Of a stretch of DNA of 64,000 nucleotides, positions 42,445-50,571 are shown one piece after another (within the stretch, counting starts at the first letter, position 1; every line of letters starts with the position of its first letter). This stretch comes from UBA6663 sp044226485 (lineage in GTDB: Bacteria > Chloroflexota > Anaerolineae > Anaerolineales > UBA6663). The stretch lies in assembly GCA_044226485.1 (NCBI GenBank), contig JBGAGY010000017.1:1-64000 (forward strand), written 5' to 3'. Position numbers and translations under genes: made by a program. The notes under the pieces were generated by a model. It saw only the letters and a list, made by a program, of their open reading frames with translations. It was not told the origin of the DNA and did not search any database.

Positions 42445-42876
42445 ATGCCAGATGCTTATGCGACCCTGGGTGTGACCCGCGACGCGGATGCCGCTGAAAT
42501 TCGGCGCGCCTACCGTGTCCTCGCTGCGCGCGTGCATCCAGATCTTCAACCGCCGGCGCGCAAGGCCTGGGCGCATGCCGAAATGGTGCGCCTGAACGCG
42601 GCACGCAGCGAACTGTTGAACCTCGTCACGGCTCCGACGCGGCAAGTCGAGACAGGCCCGACCTGGTTGTTCGCTTTCGGCCTGTGGTTGTGCTTCATCC
42701 TCTCGGTGCTGACGCCTTTCGTCGCTTTCTCACCGGAAGCCCGTCATATCCTTTCAAGCATCGTCGCCACGTTGTTGACGGCAGCCGTCAGCCTTGGTCC
42801 GTGGGCGTTCGTGCCTCCGCTGGCCGCGCTGCTCGTCGCGTGGTTCGTCAGACGGACCCAACGCAGCCTGGCGTGA
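42445..42876 (+). CDS. membrane protein with N-terminal J-domain
   Basis: The 143-residue protein begins with a J-domain (YATLGVTRDADAAEIRRAYRVLAARVHPD), including the HPD tripeptide that stimulates DnaK ATPase. Two membrane helices follow (about 72-95 and 104-130) with a short cytoplasmic end. It may recruit DnaK to the membrane. The J-domain helix IV region is short. The start ATG has no clear ribosome site, and no TANNNT box is at leaderless distance. Confidence 0.75.
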   Translation: MPDAYATLGVTRDADAAEIRRAYRVLAARVHPDLQPPARKAWAHAEMVRLNAARSELLNLVTAPTRQVETGPTWLFAFGLWLCFILSVLTPFVAFSPEARHILSSIVATLLTAAVSLGPWAFVPPLAALLVAWFVRRTQRSLA

Positions 42877-42954
42877 AGGCGGGTGACCACGCTCCGATGA
42901 TGCGGGCGCGGCATGGGATAGAATGCGCCTCAATCGTCTTGCCAGGAGATCATC

Positions 42955-43218
42955 ATGAACCGCACAACCGCCATCGCGATCACGGTCGCCATTGTTCTGC
43001 TGTGTGCCTGCCCTGGGCTCTTCTCGTTGCTCATGGGAGGCATGTTCGCCGTCATCAGCTTCATGCCAGGCGCCGACATCAACGTCATGGGTAGCAGCGA
43101 TCCGCAGTCCGCGTTGAACTTCGGCATCGGCGGGATCTGCGGCGGCGCGATCTTCCTCGTCGTGGCCATCGCCGTCCTCTTCTTTGTCTGGCGCCGCCCC
43201 GCCAACGCTGTCCGCTGA
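42955..43218 (+). CDS. small two-helix membrane protein, unknown function
   Basis: The 87-residue protein has a first helix (about 5-35) with two close Cys (LLCACPGLFSLL) that could pass for a lipobox, a polar loop and a second helix (about 58-80) ending in WRRP. CAGGAGA lies about six bases before the ATG, and a TAGAAT box about 40 bases upstream (42914-42919) gives a short leader. No family is recognised. Confidence 0.65.
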   Translation: MNRTTAIAITVAIVLLCACPGLFSLLMGGMFAVISFMPGADINVMGSSDPQSALNFGIGGICGGAIFLVVAIAVLFFVWRRPANAVR

Positions 43219-43309
43219 ACTCTTGTTGCCGCGGGTTTCGCTGACGGCTTGGAAGGAACGACCCTGTTCCATGTCATCCGCGAAGCCCGCGGCTCTGATT
43301 CCCGCGTGC

Positions 43310-43315
43310 TAGACT
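43310..43315 (+). promoter_or_regulatory. -10 box of the GT4-type gene, leaderless start
   Basis: TAGACT, TGCCGC, ATG. The exact six-base spacing predicts transcription starting at the start codon. Confidence 0.6.
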
Positions 43316-43321
43316 TGCCGC

Positions 43322-44452
43322 ATGCGCATCGCCCTCAATGGCTGGTTCCTGGCTCATCACCCGCACACCGGAACCGGCCGTTATCTGCACGCCCTGCTGA
43401 CGCACCTTCCGCTTGTCGCGCCGCAGCACGAGTACTGGGTCATCGTGCCCGGCTCGAAGACGCTGCAACCGCTGCCTGACGCGATTCGCGTGCAGCGTGT
43501 GGCCTGCGGATCCGGTCATCTTCAGAAGATCTGGTTCGAGCAGAATCTGTTTCCGGCAGCCTGTCGCGCATTGAAGGCCGATGTCGTGCATGTGCCGCAC
43601 TGGGGGCCGCCGCTGTCGTCGCCGGCGCCACTGATCGTCACCGTCCACGACGTCATTCCAATGGTGCTGCCCGAGTATCGCGGTGGCTGGCAGGTGCGGG
43701 CCTATACAGCACTGGCCGCTGCCGCGACGAAGGGCGCGAGCCTCGTGTTGGCTGATTCAGAGGCCTCGCGCCGCGACATCCTCACGCATCTCGAGCTCGC
43801 CGAAGACAGGGTGCTCACGGTGTATCTGGCGACGGGGCCGGAGTACACGTCGCGGTTCGACCCAGCCGCCGACGACGCCGCTCGCGCGCGCTACGACCTC
43901 CCTGAGGCCTATGTGCTCTACCTCGGCGGCTTCGACACGCGCAAGAACGTGCGGGCCTTGCTGGCCGCGTGGACATGGGCCGGCAGCGCCATCGGCGAGA
44001 GTTACCCGCTGGTGCTGGCCGGCGCGCTGCCGACGCCCAACGGGCGCCTGTTCGCCGACTATCGCGCGCTCGTCAAGGAACTCGACATCGCCGACAGCGT
44101 GCGCTTCGTCGGCGCGATCGACGAGGCCGACAAGCCCGCGTTGTACCGCGGCGCCGGCGCGTTCGTCTATCCATCGGCCTATGAAGGCTTCGGCCTGCCG
44201 CCGCTCGAGGCGATGGCCTGTGGGACGCCGGTCGTCACCACGAACAACGGCTCGATCGGCGAGGTCGTCGGCGACGCGGCCTTCCTCATCGACCCTGACG
44301 ACACGCGCAAGTTCGGCGCCGGCATCATCACGACCGTGATCGAGCCGAGTGTGTCCGACCATCTGCGCGTGCGCGGGCTCGAGCGAGCGCGTCGCTTCTC
44401 TTGGGAGCAGACCGCGCGGCAGACCGCGGAGGCCTATGACGCGGTCGTCTGA
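43322..44452 (+). CDS. glycosyltransferase, GT4 type (GT-B fold)
   Basis: The 376-residue protein has the N-terminal acceptor domain (RTGTGRY-like HTGTGRYLHALL, VVHVPHWGPPL, VTVHDVIPMVLPEY) and a C-terminal Glycos_transf_1 domain with LGGFDTRKNVRALLAAW, VGAIDEADKPALYRGAGAFVYPSAYEGFGLPPLEAMACGTPVV, where the E-x7-E motif binds the nucleotide sugar. Such enzymes retain anomeric configuration, are cytoplasmic, and usually serve cell-surface glycan synthesis. It overlaps the next, membrane-bound gene by 17 bases, so the two are co-expressed. Confidence 0.92.
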   Translation: MRIALNGWFLAHHPHTGTGRYLHALLTHLPLVAPQHEYWVIVPGSKTLQPLPDAIRVQRVACGSGHLQKIWFEQNLFPAACRALKADVVHVPHWGPPLSSPAPLIVTVHDVIPMVLPEYRGGWQVRAYTALAAAATKGASLVLADSEASRRDILTHLELAEDRVLTVYLATGPEYTSRFDPAADDAARARYDLPEAYVLYLGGFDTRKNVRALLAAWTWAGSAIGESYPLVLAGALPTPNGRLFADYRALVKELDIADSVRFVGAIDEADKPALYRGAGAFVYPSAYEGFGLPPLEAMACGTPVVTTNNGSIGEVVGDAAFLIDPDDTRKFGAGIITTVIEPSVSDHLRVRGLERARRFSWEQTARQTAEAYDAVV

Positions 44453-46751
44453 CGGTCCGGGGCGCCGCGTCGATTCACGCAGGCTCGATCTTGGCGTCGA
44501 TCTGCTCGTGTTCGTCGCCGGGCTGGCGCTCTATGGTTGGACGATCGCGCCCGGGCTGCTGCCGGCCGACGCCGGCGAGTATCAGTTGACGGGCGCGGTG
44601 CTCGGCGTCGCTCATCCGCCCGGCTACGCTCTCTTCACGATCGTCAGCTGGCTGACGACCAAAGCCCTGTTCTGGCTCACGCCGGCTCAGGCGATCACGG
44701 CCCTCTCGGCGGTCCTGGCGGCTGGCGCGCTGGCGCTCGTCAACCGCGCCGGCCGCACGCTCTCGGGCTCGATCGGCGGCGGGCTGCTGGCGGCGCTGGG
44801 GCTGGCGGCCTCGACAACGTTCTGGGCTCAGGCGACCACGGCCAACGTGCGCATGCCGACGGCCTTTGCGCTGACGCTCGCGCTGGCCGGCCTGGCGGCG
44901 CTCTGGCGCCAGCCGCAGCGCCGCGCCGCACTGGCGACGACCGGCCTCGGCCTCGGCCTGATGACCTCGCATCATCCGTCGACGGTCTTCCTGGCGGCCG
45001 TGCTCGGCCTGGCCGCGCTCTGGGCGACCTGGCGCGGCGCAGGACGCGGACCACGCCTGGCCTGGCTGATCCTTCCTGCGGCGTTGCCCTTCGTGGCCTG
45101 GCTGTACTTCCCGCTCAACGCGAACGGCGTCGGCGCGCCGGCCAATCTCGCCACGTTCGACGGCTTCCTGCAACACATCACGGCGCGCGGCTTCGGCGGC
45201 GACATGCTCGGCTTCGCGAACGCCCGCGAGCTTCCAGGTCGCTGGCCGGTGCTGGTGCAGTTGATCGGCTTCCAGTGGCCGTGGGCGCTTGTGGCGCTGA
45301 TGGCGATAGGGGTCGTGATCGAGGAGCGCGGGGCGAAGATCGAGGGGCGAACGCTACCGCGTGGCAGCGTTCGCCCCTCGCTGCTGCTGGGCGCCGCGAT
45401 CCACGCCTTCATCGCCATCACCTACCGCGCGCCGCAGACCACCGAGTATCTGCTTCCAACGTACGTGTTGATGGCGCTGGCGCTCAGCGGGTTGTTGAGT
45501 GAAGCCAGATGGCCCGCGGCGGTCCGCGGCTTGCTGGCACTGGCGGCCGTCGTCTTGAGCGTGTGGCAGATCGGCAGGCTGGCGCCGTCGTATCGGGATC
45601 TGGCGGAGGACGCGTCGACCGACGCGTATGCCCGCAGTGTGTTGGATCTGGCGCCAGAGGGCGCCGCTGTGCTGGCGCCCTGGCATTACGCCACACCGCT
45701 GTGGTATCTGCAGCGCGTCGAAGGTCTGCGCCCGGATGTCGAGGTGGTGTACGTGCTCAATCAAGGCGAAGCCACCTATGGCGAGAGCCTGTTGCGCGAC
45801 GTCCGACGCTTTCTTCCCGAACGCCCTGTCGTGCTGACGACTTTCGACAAACTGGCGCTCGAGTCGAGCGGTCTGTTCTTCGAGCCGTTGCCGACGCCGG
45901 CCCAGCCGGCCTGGCGCGTCGAGGCAGGGTCGTTGACGGAGCCAGCGGGCCTGACCGGCGGCGCCACCTTCGACCAGATCACGTATCTCGGCGCCCACGA
46001 ATTGCCGAGCGGGCGCGGCGATCAACGCGTCCTTCTGCTGGCCTGGCGCCTGCCCGGCGAGCCGCGGGATGTCAGCGTTTACGTTCACGCACTCGATGCC
46101 ACAGGCCAACTTGTGGCGCAGGACGACCAGCGCTGGACGACGACCCGGATCGGGGAGGACGGCCTCTTGATCGGGCGCTTTACGATCACGGCGCCGCCGC
46201 TGCGCGCGCCCGGCGCCTTGACGCTCACCACAGGCGCTTATCTCCCCGATGGCACCAACCTTGGCGATGCCCCGCTCGCCGACTGGGCTGAGCCAGCGCC
46301 GTTGGCGTTGCCGCCGGATCCGGTTCGGCCGGCCCTCGACTTCCGGGCGGGTGAACTCCCGCTCTCCTTCGACAACCAGGTGATCGTCACCGGCGTCGCA
46401 GCGCCGACCTCGGCGCACCCGGGCGACAGCCTCGTCGTCGTCGTCGACATGCTGGCGGCGCGGGCGCTGGACCGCGATCTGACGCTGACCCTGCGCCTCG
46501 AAGGCGCGGGCTGGTCCCGACAATACGACCTGACGCCGATCGGCGGTGCGTTGCCCACGCTCAAGTGGGTCGGCGGCGCCGCGCTGCAGGATCGGATCAC
46601 CATCGACGTCCCGGCGGACGCCGCGCCCGGCGCCGCTCGCCTCTCGCTGGGCTGGTACGACGCCTTCAGCCAGCGAGACCTGCCGCCCCTCGATCCCGTT
46701 TTCGCTCAACAAGGCCTGCGCGTGCTGGTCAGCGAGATCGAAATCAACTGA
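44436..46751 (+). CDS. GT-C type membrane glycosyltransferase (DUF2723-like), with in-frame palindromic insertion
   Basis: The 771-residue protein has about 11 membrane helices in its first 370 residues. Near the N-terminus are the Asp and motif of DUF2723/protein O-mannosyltransferase-like enzymes (LLPADAGEYQLTGAVLGVAHPPGYALF), and a large extracytoplasmic beta-rich domain follows. These enzymes use lipid-linked sugars outside the membrane. Residues about 296-315 are encoded by a GAGGGGC heptad palindrome of the same family as two intergenic elements nearby, keeping the frame. The start at 44436 overlaps the preceding gene and has GGAGG just upstream; a slightly later start is possible. Confidence 0.78.
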   Translation: MTRSSDGPGRRVDSRRLDLGVDLLVFVAGLALYGWTIAPGLLPADAGEYQLTGAVLGVAHPPGYALFTIVSWLTTKALFWLTPAQAITALSAVLAAGALALVNRAGRTLSGSIGGGLLAALGLAASTTFWAQATTANVRMPTAFALTLALAGLAALWRQPQRRAALATTGLGLGLMTSHHPSTVFLAAVLGLAALWATWRGAGRGPRLAWLILPAALPFVAWLYFPLNANGVGAPANLATFDGFLQHITARGFGGDMLGFANARELPGRWPVLVQLIGFQWPWALVALMAIGVVIEERGAKIEGRTLPRGSVRPSLLLGAAIHAFIAITYRAPQTTEYLLPTYVLMALALSGLLSEARWPAAVRGLLALAAVVLSVWQIGRLAPSYRDLAEDASTDAYARSVLDLAPEGAAVLAPWHYATPLWYLQRVEGLRPDVEVVYVLNQGEATYGESLLRDVRRFLPERPVVLTTFDKLALESSGLFFEPLPTPAQPAWRVEAGSLTEPAGLTGGATFDQITYLGAHELPSGRGDQRVLLLAWRLPGEPRDVSVYVHALDATGQLVAQDDQRWTTTRIGEDGLLIGRFTITAPPLRAPGALTLTTGAYLPDGTNLGDAPLADWAEPAPLALPPDPVRPALDFRAGELPLSFDNQVIVTGVAAPTSAHPGDSLVVVVDMLAARALDRDLTLTLRLEGAGWSRQYDLTPIGGALPTLKWVGGAALQDRITIDVPADAAPGAARLSLGWYDAFSQRDLPPLDPVFAQQGLRVLVSEIEIN
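45321..45380. repeat. heptad palindrome inside a coding sequence
   Basis: Left heptads are GAGGAGC, GCGGGGC, GAAGATC and GAGGGGC. The 15-base arms CGAGGGGCGAACGCT and AGCGTTCGCCCCTCG enclose ACCGCGTGGC. GAACGCTACCGCG is the exact complement of the CGCGGTAGCGTTC core in the intergenic elements at 47748 and 53926. Confidence 0.8.
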
Positions 46752-46753
46752 CC

Positions 46754-46823
46754 GGGTGAATGGGTGATTGTGTAACACGTGAAGTAGAATCCATTCACTC
46801 AATCACCATTCGCCCAATCACCT
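46754..46823. repeat. palindromic GGTGATTG element
   Basis: The left arm GGGTGAATGGGTGATTGTG (46754-46772) is answered by a right arm (46791-46823) with CAATCACC and CATTCGCCC units. The units alternate between seven and eight bases. A TAGAAT box at 46785-46790 lies in the loop and may be the -10 of the HD-domain gene. Confidence 0.65.
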
Positions 46824-46832
46824 ACTCCTTCA

Positions 46833-47738
46833 ATGCCCATCACTCAGCACGAGCCTCGTGTCTTCAAGAACCGCGGTGTGATCATCACACTGCCGCCGTC
46901 GTATGAGGAACTGCTGCGCCAGAGCCTGGCGGCGGTCGAACCGTTGTGGGAGCGCTACCCCAAAGCGCGTCAGATGTGGGACCTGCTGGTCGAGGACCCC
47001 GAAGCGCGCGCGAACTGGGACATGGCCGATTATCTGACGGCCAACAAGCTCAACTACAACGACCACGGCATGACTCACGCCGAGATCGCAGCGTCCAACG
47101 CGGTGCGCATCCTCGACCTGCTTGTCGAGAGCGGCGTGAAGCCCGACGTGGTGGTCTCTGGGGCCGGCGACGTCGACGACGCCTGCATGGTGGTCGTGGC
47201 GGCCGCGCTGCTCCACGACATCGGCAATCAGGTGCACCGGCGCTATCACGAGATCATCGGCGTTGAGCTGGCGCGCGGCCTGCTCGACCGCCTGATGCCC
47301 GAGATCTACACGAACGTCAGCAACCGCGTCGAGCTGCGTGCCTTCATTCTGCACGCCATTCTGGCCCACGACTTCGATCCGCCGCCGTTGACGTTCGAAG
47401 CAGGCGTGGTCGCCGTGGCCGACGGCACCGACGTCACAAAGGGACGCGGCCGCAAGGCCTTCGACCTGGGCAAAGTCGACATCCACTCGGTGTCGGCGCT
47501 GGCCATCGACGAGGTGACGATCACCCGCGGCCGCGACGTGCCGGTCGAGATCACAGTCGTGATGAACAACTCTGCCGGCGTCTTCCAGATCGAGGAGACG
47601 CTGACCAAGAAAGTCGTCAATGGCCCGCTCCGCCAGTGGGTCACGATCACGGCCTGCACCAAGCCCGCCGACTCCCCCGTCGACGCGCGCATCATCGAAC
47701 GCCTGACGCTGAAGAACGGCGTGTTCGTCGCGGAGTAG
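46833..47738 (+). CDS. HD-domain phosphohydrolase-like protein
   Basis: The 301-residue protein has the metal-binding His/Asp pattern of HD proteins: YNDHGMTHAEIA (first His), ALLHDIGNQVHRR (the HD pair) and a later LHAILAHDFD and AVADGTDVTKG (last Asp). Such domains hydrolyse phosphate esters of nucleotides. A C-terminal part of about 90 residues has mixed beta structure. The substrate is unknown. It is followed by rnz on the same strand after a palindromic heptad element. Confidence 0.82.
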   Translation: MPITQHEPRVFKNRGVIITLPPSYEELLRQSLAAVEPLWERYPKARQMWDLLVEDPEARANWDMADYLTANKLNYNDHGMTHAEIAASNAVRILDLLVESGVKPDVVVSGAGDVDDACMVVVAAALLHDIGNQVHRRYHEIIGVELARGLLDRLMPEIYTNVSNRVELRAFILHAILAHDFDPPPLTFEAGVVAVADGTDVTKGRGRKAFDLGKVDIHSVSALAIDEVTITRGRDVPVEITVVMNNSAGVFQIEETLTKKVVNGPLRQWVTITACTKPADSPVDARIIERLTLKNGVFVAE

Positions 47739-47747
47739 GGGAAAAAA

Positions 47748-47809
47748 CGAGGGGCGAGGCGCGAAGCGCGGTAGCGTTCGCCCCTCGCCCCTCGCCCCTC
47801 GCCCCTCGC
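47748..47809. repeat. palindromic heptad element before rnz
   Basis: The left arm is CGAGGGGCGAGGCGCGAAG. The core GCGCGGTAGCGTT is followed by four exact CGCCCCT heptads (47779-47806). It is the same arm family as 53926-53990 and 45321-45380. Confidence 0.8.
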
Positions 47810-47822
47810 TCTCACGGTCTGT

Positions 47823-47828
47823 TAGAAT
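47823..47828 (+). promoter_or_regulatory. -10 box of rnz
   Basis: TAGAAT is followed by eight bases and the ATG at 47837, so the leader is absent or one to two bases long. No ribosome site is present. Confidence 0.55.
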
Positions 47829-47836
47829 CCACCGGC

Positions 47837-48778
47837 ATGTTCGAGATCGTCTTCCTCGGCACCTCGGCCTCAGCGCCGTCGATCCACCGCGGCCTGTCGG
47901 CGCAGGTGGTGATGCACAACGAGTTCAGGTTCCTTATCGACTGCGGCGAAGGCACTCAGCGTCAGATCCTGCAATCGGGCATCGGCTTCAAGCGCATGGA
48001 GCGCGTGCTGATCACGCACGGGCACCTCGACCACATCCTGGGTCTGGCCGGGCTTGTGTCGACCTTCACGCGTTGGGAGACGGCCGAGCGGCTCGAGATC
48101 TGGGCCGGGCGCTGGGCGCTGCAGCGCATCCAGACGCTGCTGAACGAGATCGTGCTTAAGGGCGCGCGGCTGCCGTTCCCTCTGTCGTTTCACGAGATCA
48201 AGCCGGGCCAGATCTTCGCGGACAAGTCGTTCACGGTGACAGCCTTCCCGGTGTCGCATCGCGGCGCAGACTCGTTCGGCTTCATCTTCGAGGAACGCTC
48301 GCGGCGGCCCTTCCTGATCGAGCAGGCTGAAGCGCTGGGCGTGCCGGCCGGGCCCGTGCGCCGCACCCTGGCGGCGGGCCAGCCGATCACGCTGGCGGAT
48401 GGGCGCACGGTCGCGCCGGACGATGTGCTCGGGCCGGTCGAGCGCGGCGTCAAATTCGTGCACGTCGGCGACTGCGGCGATACCCGCGACCTCGTGAAGG
48501 TCGCCAAGGACGCCGACGCCCTGGTGATCGAATCCACCTACATCGAAGAAGAGGCGGAAATGGCCCACGAATTCGGCCACCTGACCGCCGCCAAGGCCGC
48601 CACGCTGGCGCGCGACGCCGGCGTCGGCCAGCTGCTCCTCACCCACATCTCGCGCCGTCACCGCGAGCGCGACATCCTCGACGAAGCCCAGCGCGTCTTC
48701 CCGCGCACCTACGTCGCCCGCGACTTCGACCACTACCGCATCCTCCGCGACGAGACCGTGCGGGTCGAGAACGCCTGA
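47837..48778 (+). CDS. rnz: ribonuclease Z
   Basis: The 313-residue metallo-beta-lactamase fold enzyme cleaves tRNA precursors at the 3' end. It begins with the family opening EIVFLGTSASAP and has the zinc motif THGHLDHILGL, the FPVSHRG His, VGDCGDTRD (Asp ligand) and a final HISRRH. Length is normal for RNase Z. The start at 47837 matches both the family N-terminus and the TAGAAT box; the open frame continuing upstream passes through the repeat and a gene on another frame. It is a housekeeping gene with its own promoter. Confidence 0.95.
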   Translation: MFEIVFLGTSASAPSIHRGLSAQVVMHNEFRFLIDCGEGTQRQILQSGIGFKRMERVLITHGHLDHILGLAGLVSTFTRWETAERLEIWAGRWALQRIQTLLNEIVLKGARLPFPLSFHEIKPGQIFADKSFTVTAFPVSHRGADSFGFIFEERSRRPFLIEQAEALGVPAGPVRRTLAAGQPITLADGRTVAPDDVLGPVERGVKFVHVGDCGDTRDLVKVAKDADALVIESTYIEEEAEMAHEFGHLTAAKAATLARDAGVGQLLLTHISRRHRERDILDEAQRVFPRTYVARDFDHYRILRDETVRVENA

Positions 48779-48895
48779 CGATGGTGGCCGACGACCTCCG
48801 TTAACGGTCGTGCCTCGTTCCTAAATCCGCCAAAAACGCAGGAAAAAGTATACATAATTAGGGATCGACTTAACGCTTCCTCATATCCCGAACCG

Positions 48896-48923
48896 TAACT
48901 TTCGGTGCCTCAACCCGTCTTAT
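48896..48923 (+). promoter_or_regulatory. ECF-type promoter before the DUF5666 lipoprotein gene
   Basis: GTAACTT, 15 bases, GTCTTA. The AAC-containing -35 and GTC-containing -10 at this spacing match the general ECF pattern (GGAACTT and GTC). It lies 45 bases before the ATG at 48968. The sigma factor encoded at 50023 is the natural candidate to use it. Confidence 0.6.
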
Positions 48924-48967
48924 AACAAACACTTGTGCGCAACAGTAAGACGGTTACGAGGGGCCCG

Positions 48968-49930
48968 ATGAATCACACCACAAACGCGAGCTTGAGAAGC
49001 ACCCTGATCTGGGTTTTGCGCGGCGCAGTCATCGCCGGCGGGCTCAGCCTGGCTGCATGTGCGCCCATGAGCCTGCCCGGAGAGGGCGACGCGCAGCCGG
49101 CGTCCAACAACGTCTCGCAAGACGTGGTGTCCGTCGTCGACCCGACCTCGACCGACGCGACGCCCGAGGCCACGAACACGGCCGAACTCCCCAACCCGAC
49201 CAGCACGCCCATGCCGTTCGATACCGCCACGGCGGTGGCCGGTCAGAACGTCGAGTTCATTGGCACGATCGAGTCCTTCGATAACGGCGTACTCGTGGTC
49301 AGCGGTCGCTCCGTGATCATCACGGCCCAGACCGAGATCAAGTTCCAACCGCAGAAGGGCCTCAACGTCAAGGTCGAGGGCACGCTGCAAGACGACGGTT
49401 CCGTCCTGGCTCGCGAGATCAAGTCGGTGCCGGACGGCCTGGCGACGCACAAACCGGATGTGACCAGGACCCCGCGCCCAGAAGGCACGCCCGAGCCGCG
49501 CGGCACCCAACAGGCAAATGAGGTCGAATTCCGAGGCACCGTTTCCGCGATCAACGGCAATGTCTACGTGGTCGACGGGATCACGGTGGTCGTGACCGGC
49601 GAGATCAAGGGCACGATCGCGGTCGGCGACACGGTCAAGGTGCACGGCGTCAAGCAGGCCGACGGCACCGTGCTGGCCCACGAGATCGAGCTCGCCAACG
49701 GCGACGATGGGCATGACGGCCGTGGCGGCGACGACGATCACGGCACAACCACGCCCGCCCCGACGACTGTCGGCAACGACGATCACGGCGGCAACGGCGG
49801 CGGCAACGGCAGCGATGACAGCGGTGGCGACGACCATGGCGGCAACGACAATGGCGGCGGCCACGGTGGAGACGATGGCGGCGACGACCATGGTGGGGAT
49901 GGCGGTGGAGACCACGGTGGAGACCACTAA
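48968..49930 (+). CDS. DUF5666-type lipoprotein with Gly/Asp/His-rich tail
   Basis: The 320-residue protein has a lipobox (LSLAAC), a Thr/Pro linker, and two similar beta modules of about 60 residues each (VEFIGTIESFDNGVLVVSG to VLAREI, and VEFRGTVSAINGNVYVVDG to VLAHEI), recognisable as DUF5666. The last about 80 residues are almost only Gly, Asp, His and Asn (runs such as DDHGGNGGGNGSDDSGGDD), a likely metal-binding, surface-exposed tail. GAGGGG lies before the ATG. An ECF-type promoter and a downstream sigma gene suggest it belongs to an envelope response. The function of DUF5666 is not known. Confidence 0.8.
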   Translation: MNHTTNASLRSTLIWVLRGAVIAGGLSLAACAPMSLPGEGDAQPASNNVSQDVVSVVDPTSTDATPEATNTAELPNPTSTPMPFDTATAVAGQNVEFIGTIESFDNGVLVVSGRSVIITAQTEIKFQPQKGLNVKVEGTLQDDGSVLAREIKSVPDGLATHKPDVTRTPRPEGTPEPRGTQQANEVEFRGTVSAINGNVYVVDGITVVVTGEIKGTIAVGDTVKVHGVKQADGTVLAHEIELANGDDGHDGRGGDDDHGTTTPAPTTVGNDDHGGNGGGNGSDDSGGDDHGGNDNGGGHGGDDGGDDHGGDGGGDHGGDH

Positions 49931-50009
49931 GTTCCGGGGCAAGGCCATTTGGCACATCGATGCCTCAGGCCACGGGCCCGGGGCATCCGGTTATGCGGGA
50001 CACAGTTGC

Positions 50010-50015
50010 TATACT
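50010..50015 (+). promoter_or_regulatory. -10 box of the second ECF sigma gene, leaderless start
   Basis: TATACT, GGGCGTC, ATG. It sets the start at 50023, 21 codons inside the longest open frame. Confidence 0.6.
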
Positions 50016-50022
50016 GGGCGTC

Positions 50023-50571
50023 ATGTCGGCTGAAAATGAGGAACAGATCCTTCTCGACCGGATCCGCGATCTCGACGAACGAACCCTGGGGCATTTGCAC
50101 GATCGGTACTACCCGGAGTTATTTCGGTTCGCGCTGTACCGAATCGGCGACCAGCAATCAGCCGAAGACGTGGCCAGCGAGGTGTTCGTCAGATTGATCG
50201 ATGCGGTGAAGGTGGGGCGCGGTCCGGCACAGACAGTGCGGGGGTGGCTTTTCGGAGTGGCCAGCAACCTGGTCGCCGAACACTTCCGCAAAGCGCCGCG
50301 AGAGTCGGCTGAGTTACACGATGAGATGCCGGCCTCTGGTTCGATCGTAGGGGAAGTCGAAGCGCGGATGCGTAACGCGCAGTTAGTCAGGTCCATGCAG
50401 GCCCTGACCCGAGAACAGCAAGAAGTGTTGAGCTTTCGGTTTGCATTGGGGTACTCACTCGAGGAAACGGCGACGGCGATGGGCAAGAACGTGAACACCA
50501 TCAAGCAACTTCAATTTCGCGCCGTCTCCGCGCTCAAGCGCCAACTCGAGCTCGACGGAGGTGCAGCGTGA
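50023..50571 (+). CDS. ECF-type RNA polymerase sigma factor
   Basis: The 182-residue protein has sigma region 2 (LHDRYYPELFRFALYRIGDQQSAEDVASEVFVRL) and region 4 (LTREQQEVLSFRFALGYSLEETATAMGKNVNTIKQLQFRAVSALKRQL). It overlaps the next gene by four bases (GTGA), as sigma and anti-sigma genes often do. Its neighbours are two DUF5666-containing envelope proteins, one of them behind an ECF-like promoter. Its own promoter looks vegetative (TATACT). Confidence 0.92.
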   Translation: MSAENEEQILLDRIRDLDERTLGHLHDRYYPELFRFALYRIGDQQSAEDVASEVFVRLIDAVKVGRGPAQTVRGWLFGVASNLVAEHFRKAPRESAELHDEMPASGSIVGEVEARMRNAQLVRSMQALTREQQEVLSFRFALGYSLEETATAMGKNVNTIKQLQFRAVSALKRQLELDGGAA

